Of a DNA stretch of 64,000 bases, positions 52,476 to 62,447 are shown piece after piece (the stretch's first letter is position 1; the number at the start of each line of letters is the position of its first letter). The DNA is taken from assembly GCA_016795065.1 (NCBI GenBank), contig JAEUIU010000021.1, positions 62,001 to 126,000 on the forward strand, read 5' to 3'. This DNA comes from Phycisphaerae bacterium. GTDB lineage: Bacteria; Planctomycetota; Phycisphaerae; Phycisphaerales; SM1A02. Both the position numbers and the translations under genes were made by a program. Under the pieces are notes generated by a model, which saw only the letters and a list, made by a program, of their open reading frames with translations, did no database searches and was not told where the DNA came from.

Positions 52476-52548
52476 CGACCGCGCTGGTGCGAATCTGACA
52501 GGCTCGCAACGACGACTCAGAGAGCAGGCCGCGTGCCCGTCTCCGGTG

Positions 52549-52562
52549 ACCTCATTTGAGGT
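52549..52562. terminator. Short palindrome in a convergent intergenic gap
   Basis: ACCTCA-TT-TGAGGT is a perfect six-pair hairpin 73 bases after the dockerin gene stop and 61 bases beyond the end of the convergent HD-GYP gene. Without a T-run it is a weak candidate for a two-way terminator or a protein site. Confidence 0.3.
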
Positions 52563-52623
52563 GATATCGGGGGCGAGGTCTCGCGGCCTACTTCTGCGCG
52601 CCTGGCATCCTGAATGACTTTCG

Positions 52624-53901
52624 TCACGGGCTGCTAGGTTCGACGAAGCGACGGCCGATGCGGCGCATCGCCGGGAGCGCCTCGTCAAGGCAGAACACCA
52701 GTTCCGGATCAAAGTGCCGTGCCGACTCGGCGTGCATGTGGGCGACGACCCGCTCCTGGGGCCAGGCGTCCTTGTAGACGCGGGCGGAGCTGAGAGCATC
52801 GAAGACATCAGCGAGAGCGACGATGCGGGCGAAAAAGGGAATCGCCTCACCAGATCGCGTCGGCTCGGTGTCGACGATCGGGTACCCCGTCCCGTCCCAT
52901 CGTGCGTGGTGGAAGAGCGCGACCTCGCGGGCCGCGTCGTCAAAGTCGGTGCGAAGGCCGCGAAAGAGCCCGGCACCGATCGTCGTGTGCCGTTCCATCA
53001 CCCGCCGTTCCCCGTCGGTCAGTCGTCCCGGCTTGGTGAGGATCGCGTCGGGAATGCCGACCTTGCCGACGTCATGGAGGAGGGCTGCGATGTAGAGGCG
53101 GTCGCGCATGCGGGCAAGTTCGCCGGCATCGATCCCGTTGCGGCGACCCCACGCGTCGAGGATCGCGACGCTGTAGCCGGCGACCCGCCGGACGTGGGCC
53201 CCAGTCTCGTGCGGGTCGCGAGTCTCGGTCATCGCGACCATACGGAGAATCATGGTGCGAATCAGCCTGGTCCGCTCGAACGCGAGGGTGGCCACGGTAG
53301 CGATGTGCTGGGCCGTGCCGACCTCCTCCTCGAGAAATCCGGCCCGCGGGCGTCCGTCGAGGATAAGGATGACGCCACGCACTTCACCAAAGGCAACGTC
53401 GGGGCTCGCCAGCGGCAAGGCTAACGCCACGCTCGCGTCGATACCGAGAGCCTGTTGCAACTCCGGCTCGATCGCGCAGCACGCATCGCGGGTCTGGAGC
53501 TGGGCGACACGGCCTCCGCGTACGGCCTCGGCCACGACGCCACCTTCGCCCATTCGAAACGTGGGATGTTCCGCGTGCGACTCCGATGCGTCTGCGTCCC
53601 GGGTCCGATGCGATTCCTCAAGCACCAGCCGGTCCCCGTCGCGTTGGATGAGGGCGGCGGCCTCGGCCCGCGTCACCCGTACGCACTCTTCGAGGACGCG
53701 AGCGACCAGCACATCGAGATCCTGGATGTGCCTCAGCTCGTCGGCGAGCGACTGGATCGCCGCCATCCGACCGCGGCCGGCAACGACCTCGGTCGCGAGG
53801 GCGTCGTTGGCAATCTGGAGCAGGCGGTTCTGTTCGGCCAGATCGAACGTCCGCAGGATCGCCTCGTTCGGATCGGGCGCCTCCGATTCCAGACCGCTCA
53901 C
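52624..53901 (-). CDS. GAF / HD-GYP domain protein, probable cyclic-di-GMP phosphodiesterase
   Basis: A protein of 425 residues. A short coiled coil leads into a GAF domain (about 55-215, with GEGGVVAEAVRGGRV and GVILILDGR). The HD-GYP domain follows: TGAHVRRVAGYSVAI, ALLHDVGKVGIPDAILTKPG, MERHTTIGAGL, HHARWDGTGYP (usually HHExxDGxGYP; Glu is Ala here) and ALADVFDALSS. It would hydrolyse cyclic-di-GMP in response to a signal sensed by GAF. Its start overlaps the stop of the upstream rRNA methyltransferase gene by four bases. Confidence 0.87.
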   Translation of the reverse strand: MSGLESEAPDPNEAILRTFDLAEQNRLLQIANDALATEVVAGRGRMAAIQSLADELRHIQDLDVLVARVLEECVRVTRAEAAALIQRDGDRLVLEESHRTRDADASESHAEHPTFRMGEGGVVAEAVRGGRVAQLQTRDACCAIEPELQQALGIDASVALALPLASPDVAFGEVRGVILILDGRPRAGFLEEEVGTAQHIATVATLAFERTRLIRTMILRMVAMTETRDPHETGAHVRRVAGYSVAILDAWGRRNGIDAGELARMRDRLYIAALLHDVGKVGIPDAILTKPGRLTDGERRVMERHTTIGAGLFRGLRTDFDDAAREVALFHHARWDGTGYPIVDTEPTRSGEAIPFFARIVALADVFDALSSARVYKDAWPQERVVAHMHAESARHFDPELVFCLDEALPAMRRIGRRFVEPSSP

Positions 53902-54890
53902 GATGCTTCCCCCGCTCCCGCGGCGACGGCGCCGGTCACACGCTTGTGCTCGATGCGCCAGCAGCGGTGAATCCGCTCGTTGCGGAAATCCTCGGGAACG
54001 GTCTGGCTGGTGATCTCGCGCGAGTGGAGTGACGCCGGCACCTGGTCAGGCAGGAACTCGAGCCCGCGTGAGTTGGTCGAGAAGAAGAGGACGCCGCCTG
54101 GGGCGAGCCACCGCTCAAGCCACGTCAGGAGCGCCGGCCAATCGCGGTCGATCGCAAAGGAGTCGGCCCGCATGCGCTTCGAGTTCGAGAAGGTTGGCGG
54201 GTCGCAGACAATGATGTCGTAGGACTCGCCGACCTCCGGTCCGCGCGCCAAGTGCTCCAGACAGTCGGTGTGCACCAGGTGGTGGTCGGGACCGAGCGAG
54301 AAGCCGTTCAGGGCGAGATTCCGCTCGGCCCACGCGAGGTAGGTCTTCGACATGTCCACCGTCGTCGTGGCGATCGCCCCGCCAGCGCGGGCATGCACCG
54401 TGAACGCCCCGGTGTAGGAGAAGAGGTTGAGCATCCGCTTCCCCGTCGAGCGCTCGCGGACCATCTTGCGGGTGAAGCGATGGTCAAGAAAGAGACCCGT
54501 GTCGAGGTAGTCGGAGAGGTTCACCTCGAACTTCAGGCCAAACTCCTCCACCACGCGGACGGCGCCGCGCGAATCGAATCGCTCGTACTGGTCGCGCCCG
54601 CCGCTGCCATCCCGCTGTCGGGCCCGGTACTTGATGAAGAGCCGCTCGCGCGAAATCTCCAGACCGGTGAGAATCTCCTGCTCGGCAAGCTTGCGATAGG
54701 CGACCTCACGCTCAAGCGTGTCGTCCTTGGTGCGGTGATAGAACCACGCTACCGCGTCGCCGTCGTACCAGTCGACGATCATCGGGAAGTCAGGGATGTC
54801 CCGCTCGTAGAGCCGAAAGCAGGTGATGCCCTGGCGGCGCGCCCACTTGGAGACGTGGCGAAAGCGATTGGCGAGGCGGTTGGCGAGCAT
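53898..54890 (-). CDS. rlmK: 23S rRNA (guanine-N7)-methyltransferase, RlmK-type
   Basis: A 330-residue protein that matches the C-terminal RlmK half of E. coli RlmL along its length: SKWARRQGITCFRLYERDIP, the VNLSDYLDTGLFLDHR signature, NLFSYTGAFTVHA (SAM motif I), VDMSKTYLAWAERNL and VCDPPTFSNSKRM (catalytic N/DPPF-like motif). It is a stand-alone RlmK without the RlmL guanine-N2 module. E. coli RlmK makes m7G2069; the same target is likely here. It is coupled to the HD-GYP gene downstream by a four-base overlap. Confidence 0.88.
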   Translation of the reverse strand: MLANRLANRFRHVSKWARRQGITCFRLYERDIPDFPMIVDWYDGDAVAWFYHRTKDDTLEREVAYRKLAEQEILTGLEISRERLFIKYRARQRDGSGGRDQYERFDSRGAVRVVEEFGLKFEVNLSDYLDTGLFLDHRFTRKMVRERSTGKRMLNLFSYTGAFTVHARAGGAIATTTVDMSKTYLAWAERNLALNGFSLGPDHHLVHTDCLEHLARGPEVGESYDIIVCDPPTFSNSKRMRADSFAIDRDWPALLTWLERWLAPGGVLFFSTNSRGLEFLPDQVPASLHSREITSQTVPEDFRNERIHRCWRIEHKRVTGAVAAGAGEAS

Positions 54891-55604
54891 GCCGGCGCAT
54901 AGCGTAGCCGATCAGCTCCGCTGGGCCTTCGCCGTCGTGTCGTTGAGACCCTCCTTCAGCGACTCGACCGCGGCGCCGACCGTGCGGGCGATGATCGGGA
55001 CATCGTGCGCCATCGAGAGGACGGGGCGTTGAACTCTCTCAGCCAGCGCGGACGTCCCCAATCATGAAGTGGGAGGTGCAACGAAACGGTATCCGCAGCG
55101 ACCGTAGCGACACGAGCGAGTTTCGCCGACGAAGAAATCGAACATCGTGCTTCTCGATGGCCCATGTGACGTTCGGCACGGGCGGCTTCGCCTGCCATGC
55201 CAACCACGGCATTGAGCGCACGAACCCGCGAACTGACGCCCCCGAAAGGCGATCGCTTGCCACACTCGTGCCACTGTTCGATGGCGCGCGGCACGAACCG
55301 ACCTCCGCCTCGTCTTCCCATGAGACCGCCTCACCCGACGAGCTGCCGCCCCGGCAGCAATCGTCGATCCCGATCCGCTCGAAGGCTCGATCCGTCGCGC
55401 GAGGCACGTGGCAACGGATGTTTCCACAGAGGTCGAGGCGGAAAGGGCTTCGGAACGACGTGCAGGGCGAGTCTGTTGGGGCGATGTTGCGATGTCCGAT
55501 TGTCGATTGGGCGATTTCTTGGCGTCGGGCACTTGCAAACCGCGGCGACTGCCGCACAATACCGGATATTCACGTCCGGATCTCCTGTTCTTGTGGAGCA
55601 ACTC
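54891..55604. other. 714-base intergenic region before the pentahaem cytochrome gene
   Basis: No convincing gene. On the minus strand 54912-55061 a 49-codon frame starting at TTG ends GAAVESLKEGLNDTTAKAQ and has protein-like composition; it may be the tail of a decayed gene, but it lacks a ribosome site and I do not call it. The right end holds a possible promoter for the cytochrome gene, listed separately. Confidence 0.4.
55533..55561 (+). promoter_or_regulatory. Possible promoter of the pentahaem cytochrome gene
   Basis: TTGCAA (55533-55538) and ACAATA (55556-55561) are 17 bases apart, 44 bases upstream of the cytochrome start. It is a fair sigma70-type match only. Confidence 0.35.
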
Positions 55605-57413
55605 ATGTCGACAAGAAATCGCTGGCTCGCTGCCCTGCTCGCCCTCGGTGCCGCGGGAACGCTCTCCGCAACGATCTTCAACATGACGCTGACCGACTTC
55701 CACGTTCCGGGCACCCAAGTCGGCGACGTGGATCAGTGGACGTACATGCCGTCCTCGCTCTGCTCGGTCTGCCACGCAGCCGCCCCAGACCAGCCGCCCG
55801 CTGTACTTCCTCATGACACCTGGTCCGGAAGCCTGATGGCTCAGGCCGGGCGTGACCCCCTCTTCTTCGCTCAGATGGCTACGGCGGAACAGGATGTCTC
55901 CAACGTGGGGTACTTCTGCCAGCGTTGCCATGTGCCGCTCGCCATTGCCAGCGGCCACGCGTTGGTTTCGGACGGCTCAACCCTGGACGGCTTTGACCGC
56001 GATGGCGTCTCGTGTCACTTCTGCCACAGTATGGTTGATCCGGTCTACAAGCAGGGAGTGAGCCCCGCAGAGGACGAAGCCATCCTCGCTGCGTTGACGG
56101 ACGTTCCCGTCCACGTCGGGAATGCGGCGTTTGTGCTTGACCCTGCCGGAGCGCGCCGAGGCGTCCGCACCGACTCGGAGACCACACACGAGTTGCTGCA
56201 CTCACCCTTCCACGAGACATCCGAAATGTGCGGGACCTGTCACGAGGTGGGCAACGTGGCGACACTTCGCCAGCCAGACGGTTCGTACACCTACAACAGT
56301 CTCGACGAGGCCTGCCCGACGACGGACACGTGGCAGCAGTTCCCGCTCGAGCGCACCTACACCGAGTGGAAGCTCAGCGACTTCGCGGACGGCGTGGATA
56401 TGCAAGGTCGCTTCGGCGGCAAGGGCGTGAGCATCGTCTCAAGCTGCCAGGACTGCCACATGCCGCGGATCGCGTCGCAGGCATGCAACTTCGGGCCGGT
56501 GCGGCCGGACATGGCGAGCCACGAGTTTGCCGGCGCGGCAGTCGGTGTCTTGGACATGGTTGCACACCTTCACCCAGACGACCCCGCGGTGCCGCCTCCC
56601 GCGATCGAGGCGGCAAAGCTCCGCTCGATCGAAATGCTGCAGAAGGCCGCTTCACTCGACCTGTCTCAGGAGAACGGCAGTGTGCGTGTCCGAGTGACCA
56701 ATGAAAGCGGCCACAAGCTCCCAACGGGGCACATCGAGGGCCGCCGAGTATGGGTGACAGTTCGGTTCCTGAACAAGCGAGGCAAACTCCTCGCCGAGTA
56801 TGGCGGATACGACGAAGAGAGCGCAACACTCGACGCTGCCTCGACGGAGGTTTACGAAATGTTCGTGGGCCTGAGTCCGACCGCCGCCGCGCTCACCGGA
56901 CTCCCTGCGGGGCCGACCGGACATATGTCACTCGCCGACACGATCGTCAAGGACAATCGCATTCCGCCGCGTGGATTCAACAGCGCCGCATTCGAAGCGG
57001 GAGGGGCACCGGTGGTCGCCCATGGATATGCCGATGGGCAGTACTGGGATGACTCGTGGTTCGCCGCGCCCGCCGGCGCCACCCACGTCGTGGCCAGCGT
57101 CCGCTACCAGAACTTGCCGCGCGAATACATCGAGCACCTGCGCGACGCGAACGTGACCAACCATTGGGGCGACACGCTTCACGACGCCTGGGAGGCGACC
57201 GGGCGCGGCGCCCCGATCGAGATGGCTAGCTCCAAGCTCACCCTGACGGCATTCGTCCCCGGCGATCTCGACGGGGACGGGCACGTGGACGCGTCGGATC
57301 TCGCCTTGCTCCTTGGGGCTTGGAACCAACCTGACAGCCCCGCCGACCTGGCCGCTCCGCGTGGCGTGTCAGCGGAGGATCTGGCTACCCTTCTTGGAGC
57401 CTGGACCGGCTGA
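55605..57413 (+). CDS. Secreted pentahaem cytochrome c with dockerin-like tail
   Basis: A 602-residue protein with signal peptide MSTRNRWLAALLALGAAGTL and TGGAG-type ribosome site before the ATG at 55605. Five CxxCH haem sites: CSVCH (53), CQRCH (105), CHFCH (137), CGTCH (209) and CQDCH (281). The arrangement resembles cytochrome c554-like multihaem proteins. A beta-rich domain (RVRVTNESGHKLPTGH) follows at about 370-560. The C-terminus has one clear dockerin-like repeat (DLDGDGHVDASDLALLLGAW) and one that has lost its acidic loop (APRGVSAEDLATLLGAW). It probably carries electrons outside the cytoplasmic membrane, perhaps attached to the surface. Confidence 0.85.
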   Translation: MSTRNRWLAALLALGAAGTLSATIFNMTLTDFHVPGTQVGDVDQWTYMPSSLCSVCHAAAPDQPPAVLPHDTWSGSLMAQAGRDPLFFAQMATAEQDVSNVGYFCQRCHVPLAIASGHALVSDGSTLDGFDRDGVSCHFCHSMVDPVYKQGVSPAEDEAILAALTDVPVHVGNAAFVLDPAGARRGVRTDSETTHELLHSPFHETSEMCGTCHEVGNVATLRQPDGSYTYNSLDEACPTTDTWQQFPLERTYTEWKLSDFADGVDMQGRFGGKGVSIVSSCQDCHMPRIASQACNFGPVRPDMASHEFAGAAVGVLDMVAHLHPDDPAVPPPAIEAAKLRSIEMLQKAASLDLSQENGSVRVRVTNESGHKLPTGHIEGRRVWVTVRFLNKRGKLLAEYGGYDEESATLDAASTEVYEMFVGLSPTAAALTGLPAGPTGHMSLADTIVKDNRIPPRGFNSAAFEAGGAPVVAHGYADGQYWDDSWFAAPAGATHVVASVRYQNLPREYIEHLRDANVTNHWGDTLHDAWEATGRGAPIEMASSKLTLTAFVPGDLDGDGHVDASDLALLLGAWNQPDSPADLAAPRGVSAEDLATLLGAWTG

Positions 57414-57448
57414 ATGCCTGAACTTCGCCGATCTCTCTGAAGGGCAGG

Positions 57449-59365
57449 TCACCGCGGAGCCGCAGCTTCCAACCGAAATGTGTTGAACAGGGACTCAAGG
57501 CACGCTACCTGCGAGTTGGACTCTTGCGCGGTGGACGCAAGTTCTTCCGCAGCCGAAGCCGTCTGCTGCACCACGGCATCGAGCTGCTCAAGACCTTCGC
57601 ACACGCTGCTCAGTTTCGTCTGCTGCTCCGCGACCAGCGCCGCCACTTCTGAAACCTGCCTGTTCGCTTCTTCGGCATCGCGGACGATTCCTGAAAGCGC
57701 ATCGCCCACCTGGCCGGCTATCGTCACGCCGTTCTTCACGCTCTCCACCGACCGGTCAATCAACTCCGCCGTCTCCCGCGCCGCTGCAGCCGACCGCTGG
57801 GCCAGGTTTCGAACCTCTTCGGCTACCACCGCAAATCCCTTTCCCGCCTCGCCCGCTCGCGCGGCCTCGACGGCCGCGTTGAGAGCAAGGAGATTGGTCT
57901 GGAACGCGATCTCGTCGATCACGCCCATCACTCGGGCAACCTCTCCGCTCCGGGCCTCGATCTGGCGGATCGCCTCGACCATGCCCGTCATCCCTCCCTT
58001 GCACTGCTCCGCGGCATGGCGCGAGGCGTCCGAAAGAGCCTTCACCTTCGTGCCACCGGCCGCGCTCGCCTCTGCTCCATCGCTTACATCCTTCACAGCG
58101 GCGAGAACCGCCTGCAAGGTCGACGCCTGCTCGCTTGCACCGCCAGCGAGACTTTGGCTGGCGCTGCTTACCTCTGTCGATCCGGCTCCGATCTGCAAGG
58201 TTGCCTGGCGGCACTCGCTGATCGCATGCTGCGTCGCTTCAAGGAGGCCGTTGAACGCCATTCCGACGGCTGCGACTTCGTCTCTTCCTCTCACATCCAC
58301 TCGCGCTGCCAGATCCCGAGCCGCGCCAATCTCTGAGACTCGCTGGGCAAGACTGCGGAGTTGCCTTCCCAACCGCACAACGACAACGGCGCCCGCCACG
58401 GCAATGCCAATCACCACCGCCGCAATGCCGGTTGCCAACAGCGCCGCACGCCCCTTTGCTCTCGCAAGCTCCTCTCCCGACCGGGTCTTGAGCGAGTCGA
58501 TGGCATCCACCTCGAGGGAGCGCGCCGCGTCGATGAGTCGGGTCACGTCTTCCAGCCACTGCTTCGCGTCTCCCTCAACCAATCCCGAGAGCGTGCGTGC
58601 CCGCCAATCCGCGACCTTTCGATAGAGGTCGCTCTGAACGACGGCGTCGGCACTCGCTCGCAAAGACTCATCGGCTGCGAGACGGAACTCTGCAAAATAC
58701 GCCTCTTGGGCCGTGACGAGTCCGGCGTATCGGCCGAATCCATCTCCAGCAAACGCCTTCGCGTTCAGCGCTGCAGTCAGCGTCGCTCGCTCCTGCCCAA
58801 GAAACTCCTTGGCTCGTCCGCATGTTGTGATGCATCGAAAGCCCTCCACGACATAGGATTGGTTCGCAGCTACGCCTGTAGCAATGCTGCCCGCATGGGC
58901 CAGCAGTTCGGCGAGCATGGCCGTATGCCGGGCATTCGACTCCAGACCCTTCAGCTTGTCGGCATCGATGTCGGATCGAAGGGCATCATCAGCGGACAGA
59001 ACCCCCGGAATGGAGTCGAAGGCTGCCTTGACGTGCCCACCCTGCTGCTCTCCGAGCACCGCATTGCACTCGAGTGCAGAAACGAGGCCCTCCCGCGCCG
59101 CATCGGTTTCCTCGCGTTGGGCTTCAAGAGCCGCTCTTCTTGATGCGGCGTCGTCCTTCGCGCCAAGGAAGAGCGCCGACCGACCTCGTTCGCGCTGGAG
59201 GGAATGAACGAATCCGGCGATCGCTTCCACGGTGTCGATACCGCGGGCAACGCGCTGTGCCTCCTCGACGGATCGCATCTCTGCCTGGATGAGGTATCCC
59301 GCCCCGCCCACGAGCGCGAGCGTGGGGCATGCCAATAGTACGAGGAGTCGTGTTCGGATCTGCAT
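57449..59365 (-). CDS. Chemoreceptor with NIT (nitrate/nitrite-sensing type) domain
   Basis: A 638-residue methyl-accepting protein from the ATG at 59365. First membrane segment about 8-28; the periplasmic region contains [20 protein letters not shown], the NIT-domain signature. Second segment [20 protein letters not shown] at about 310-335, then a HAMP domain ([20 protein letters not shown]), then the signalling coiled coil with the hairpin [20 protein letters not shown] near residue 480. NIT receptors are thought to sense nitrate, nitrite or related ions. Its neighbours include multihaem cytochromes, which fits a respiratory signal. It converges on the cytochrome gene with 35 bases between. 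Confidence 0.88.
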   Translation of the reverse strand: MQIRTRLLVLLACPTLALVGGAGYLIQAEMRSVEEAQRVARGIDTVEAIAGFVHSLQRERGRSALFLGAKDDAASRRAALEAQREETDAAREGLVSALECNAVLGEQQGGHVKAAFDSIPGVLSADDALRSDIDADKLKGLESNARHTAMLAELLAHAGSIATGVAANQSYVVEGFRCITTCGRAKEFLGQERATLTAALNAKAFAGDGFGRYAGLVTAQEAYFAEFRLAADESLRASADAVVQSDLYRKVADWRARTLSGLVEGDAKQWLEDVTRLIDAARSLEVDAIDSLKTRSGEELARAKGRAALLATGIAAVVIGIAVAGAVVVVRLGRQLRSLAQRVSEIGAARDLAARVDVRGRDEVAAVGMAFNGLLEATQHAISECRQATLQIGAGSTEVSSASQSLAGGASEQASTLQAVLAAVKDVSDGAEASAAGGTKVKALSDASRHAAEQCKGGMTGMVEAIRQIEARSGEVARVMGVIDEIAFQTNLLALNAAVEAARAGEAGKGFAVVAEEVRNLAQRSAAAARETAELIDRSVESVKNGVTIAGQVGDALSGIVRDAEEANRQVSEVAALVAEQQTKLSSVCEGLEQLDAVVQQTASAAEELASTAQESNSQVACLESLFNTFRLEAAAPR

Positions 59366-59662
59366 CTTGAAGCCCAGGCGTGGAGTTTGGCTGCGAAGGC
59401 CCGGTGGACACCGGCCGATAAGCACGAGTCGCTCGAGAAGTCCCAACGCTCAGGTACCGTCATCGGCAGGGTTGGCGAGCGGCTGAACCGGCCTGGGGGA
59501 GATTCCCTGCGTGCCCACCAGCTGCGAAGGCTGGCATCACTCATCGTTACGGAGCGTGAGCCGCAGAAGGCGCTCGTGCCCACGCTGAGCGCTTCGCCGC
59601 CATTGCTCGTTCCAGACCAGCATGGCGCGCCTGGTCCCGCGGGGCACCGCGGTGGCCAGTTA

Positions 59663-60775
59663 TCACCCGCCGATCGCGGACATGCTCCGCTCGGGCTGGC
59701 GGAAGCCAGATGCTCCGATCGAGTGGCCGGGCTCTTTCGCCCACGCTGCGTCGAGAAGTCGACCCGCAATCAACGTATCGTCAGCGCCGGATCGCAAGAG
59801 GTCCCGTACGTCCCACTCCGCGGCACCGAAGAGGCAAGGCCGGATCATCCCGTCGGCGGTGATTCGAAGCCGGCTGCACGCACCGCAGAAGGGTGACGTG
59901 ACAGAGGCGATGAAGCCGACGCGCCCGCGCGCCCCATCAGCGAAGGCATACGTGCGCGCGACTTCGGATGCACGATGCCGCTCGCAGGCCACGAGCCGGT
60001 GGCGGCCTTCGACCAGAGCCATCGTCTCGCGGGCCGGCACGAACCGATCTGGCCCCCAACCACGACCGAAGTCGAGCGGCATGTACTCGATGAAGCGCAC
60101 CTCGATATCCAACTCCCGGGCGAGATCGGCCAAGTCCGTCGCCTCGTCATCGTTCACGCCGCGAAGGAGCACCGCATTCACCTTCACCGGCTGGAGGCCG
60201 ATCGCGCAGGCCGAGCGAATCGCCTCCACGACGCGACGAGGAGATCCGGGGGCGCGGGCGATGGACGACCACCGATCCTTGCGTAGGGTATCGAGGCTGA
60301 ACGTGATCCGGCCAAGTCCCGCGTCGCGCCATCGCTTGAGCGATCGCTCATCTGCGAGGGTGCCGTTGGTGATGAGCGACACCTCGACATCGGTGCGATC
60401 GGCGATGCCGCGGATGATCACCGGCAGCTTCGGGTGAAGGGTCGGTTCGCCCCCGGTCAGGCGAACGCGACGAACGCCTAGCGATTCGACCACGCATGCG
60501 AGTCGCACGAGTTCTTCGACGGTCAGGAGGCGTTCGCGGGGCAGAAACCTCGCACCCGGCTCGAGGCAATAGGCACAGCGGAGGTTACAGCGGTCGGTGA
60601 CGCCAAGTCGCAGGTCCTCGATCACCCGCCCGCGGGCATCGACGAGCCGTCGCGCGTCCTGGGCCGCCTGCGGCGCTGGCGGCGGCGCGGCTCGGGATCG
60701 CTCGTCGTCTCTCGCGCCCCATTGGGGGAGCGAGAGGGATCGTACCTGCGATCGCGACCGATCGGATGCGATCAC
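59663..60775 (-). CDS. moaA: GTP 3',8-cyclase, molybdenum cofactor biosynthesis
   Basis: A 370-residue radical-SAM enzyme. The N-terminal cluster motif is DRCNLRCAYCLEPG, VRLTGGEPTLHPKL follows, and the C-terminal cluster Cys are in FCGACSRLRIT and PCLFG. Unlike most MoaA proteins it lacks the final Gly-Gly: the end reads RSMSAIGG, which does keep GG and so may be intact. It makes 3',8-cyclo-GTP, the first step to molybdopterin. The start is taken as GTG 60775, which overlaps the stop of the preceding gene. Its place in the cytochrome/NrfD operon suggests that a molybdenum enzyme partner lies just outside the window. Confidence 0.88.
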   Translation of the reverse strand: MIASDRSRSQVRSLSLPQWGARDDERSRAAPPPAPQAAQDARRLVDARGRVIEDLRLGVTDRCNLRCAYCLEPGARFLPRERLLTVEELVRLACVVESLGVRRVRLTGGEPTLHPKLPVIIRGIADRTDVEVSLITNGTLADERSLKRWRDAGLGRITFSLDTLRKDRWSSIARAPGSPRRVVEAIRSACAIGLQPVKVNAVLLRGVNDDEATDLADLARELDIEVRFIEYMPLDFGRGWGPDRFVPARETMALVEGRHRLVACERHRASEVARTYAFADGARGRVGFIASVTSPFCGACSRLRITADGMIRPCLFGAAEWDVRDLLRSGADDTLIAGRLLDAAWAKEPGHSIGASGFRQPERSMSAIGG

Positions 60776-61212
60776 CGCGATCCCCTCCCGATCAGCCGGT
60801 CGGCGATCGCGCAGAGCGTCGCGTAGTAGTCCTCGACGGCCATGCCGCAAAGCGTCGCGCCGAACGCCTCGGCCTCCTCGGGCCCGACGATGTCACCGTA
60901 GTTGACCGAGGGAATGTAGTAGGCAATCACCAACGGCAGCAGTTCATCCATCGGTCCGAGCAAGGGGTGCACGTGGAGTCGATGGCCATCGGATGGCAGC
61001 GCTCCGAGTGGCTCGAGCCAAGCGAACTCTCCCGCGTCGAGGCCATCCGCATCGATGCCGATCGTCAGGGGATACCGAATCACGTCGCGGTCGGCGACGA
61101 TTCGCTCCACGGCCGCGCGATCGCGAGGTGTTCCGTGACGGGCTCGAGCGTCAAGCGCCTTGCGAAGCACGTGATCGCGCAGCGACTGCTGGGCGGACCC
61201 GGGGGTGATCAT
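60772..61212 (-). CDS. Protein of unknown function in the NrfD operon
   Basis: A 146-residue soluble protein with no signal peptide, no Cys pairs and no recognised motif. Central features are YPLTIGIDADGLDAGEFAWL and HVHPLLGPMDELLPLVIAYY. Both ends overlap neighbours by four bases (nrfD-like upstream, moaA downstream), so it is certainly translated with them. It could be an assembly factor or small accessory subunit for the membrane complex; this is inferred from position only. Confidence 0.7.
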   Translation of the reverse strand: MITPGSAQQSLRDHVLRKALDARARHGTPRDRAAVERIVADRDVIRYPLTIGIDADGLDAGEFAWLEPLGALPSDGHRLHVHPLLGPMDELLPLVIAYYIPSVNYGDIVGPEEAEAFGATLCGMAVEDYYATLCAIADRLIGRGSR

Positions 61213-62447
61213 GGCATCGTCTCCCGCTCGCCCGCGATGGCCTGGGCGAACGACCTCTCGCTGGTCAGGCGGCCGCTGAGGACCGGCACCGTGATGCGCA
61301 CCAGGATCGTGTAGATGAGCAGCCCGAAGGCCCAAATGCCCAACGTGATCAGCGTCTCGTTCATTGTGGGGAGATACTCAACGATCTCGCCAAGGGGCGT
61401 CGGGACGAACGCCGGGATGATCATGCCCATCCCCTTCTCGATCCAAATCCCCGCGATCAGCATGGCGCAGGCCGCCTGGAGCACCGGCATGACACGACTC
61501 CAGGGAAGGAAGAGAAGCACGAGCGCAACCGTGTTCAGAGCGATCGCCGTCCAAATCCACGGCACCAGGGCGTTCCGCCCGTGAAGTCCGAGGAAGAGGT
61601 AGTGGGCGCTCGCGCCGTGGGCGGAGTCGGTGTAGAACTCGGTGAAGGCCTCGGATCCCAGGAGGAACATGTTGATCGAGAGGGCGATCACCACCGTGTT
61701 TCGGAGGGTCATGAACGCCCTCTCCGGAACCCGGTAGCTGGTAAACCGCTTGAGCACCGAGAGCGTGAGGATCAGGAACGCCGGTCCGGCCGCGAAGGCC
61801 GAGGCGAGGAATCGCGGGGCGACGACGGCTGAGTTCCAGAACGGGCGCCCGCCGAGACCGCTGTACAGGAACGCGGTGACGGTGTGGATGCTGATCGCCC
61901 AGACGATCGCCACGAACACGAAGGGAACGTAGAAGAGTCTCGTCGGACTTCGGCGGCGGTACGCGCAGTAAATCAGGTAGCCGCAGATATGGAGGTTGAG
62001 GAGGAGGTAGCCGTTCAGGACCAGTACGTCCCAAGTGAGCATGCTGCTTGGAAAGTTGAATCGCAGGAGCAGGTGATGAAACCGATCGGGCCGCCCGAGA
62101 TCGACCGTCACGAAGAGGAGCGCCATGACGATGGCGGCCACCGCGAAGAGCTCGCCGAAGATGACCAGATCGTGGAGCTCACGGTTTCGATAGATGTACA
62201 CCGGAATCACGAGCATCACCGCGGCGGCCGCCATGCCGACGAGGAAAGTGAAGTTCGCGATGTAGAAGCCCCACGAGACCTGATCGGTCATGCCGGTGGT
62301 CGCGAGCCCCTGGACGAGCTGCCGGCAGTAGGCATGCACGCCGAAGAGGATCATGACGGTCAGGGTGAACATCCATGCGTAATAGCGGCCGTCGCCGACG
62401 AAACTCAGGCGAAAGCACCGCGAGAGGAACCTCAGATACGTGCTCAC
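61209..62447 (-). CDS. NrfD/PsrC/DsrP-family quinone-reactive membrane subunit
   Basis: A 412-residue integral membrane protein with about ten hydrophobic helices and a short charged N-terminus. Signatures of the NrfD group: WGFYIANFTFLVGMAAAAVM, VDLGRPDRFHHLLLRFNFPS, SMLTWDVLVLNGYLLLNL and SGLGGRPFWNSA. Such subunits exchange electrons with menaquinone and anchor an iron-sulfur subunit. The layout with a 16-Cys ferredoxin and multihaem cytochrome upstream resembles DsrJOP, NrfBCD and alternative complex III modules. It overlaps the gene on each side by four bases. Confidence 0.88.
   Translation of the reverse strand: MSTYLRFLSRCFRLSFVGDGRYYAWMFTLTVMILFGVHAYCRQLVQGLATTGMTDQVSWGFYIANFTFLVGMAAAAVMLVIPVYIYRNRELHDLVIFGELFAVAAIVMALLFVTVDLGRPDRFHHLLLRFNFPSSMLTWDVLVLNGYLLLNLHICGYLIYCAYRRRSPTRLFYVPFVFVAIVWAISIHTVTAFLYSGLGGRPFWNSAVVAPRFLASAFAAGPAFLILTLSVLKRFTSYRVPERAFMTLRNTVVIALSINMFLLGSEAFTEFYTDSAHGASAHYLFLGLHGRNALVPWIWTAIALNTVALVLLFLPWSRVMPVLQAACAMLIAGIWIEKGMGMIIPAFVPTPLGEIVEYLPTMNETLITLGIWAFGLLIYTILVRITVPVLSGRLTSERSFAQAIAGERETMP

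Noticed and set aside
54912..55061. Small minus-strand gene of 49 codons
   Set aside because: Protein-like composition only; it needs a TTG start without a ribosome site and has no recognised motif.
2946..57413. Cellulosome components
   Set aside because: The dockerin-like tails are present but no cohesin, scaffoldin or glycoside hydrolase is found.
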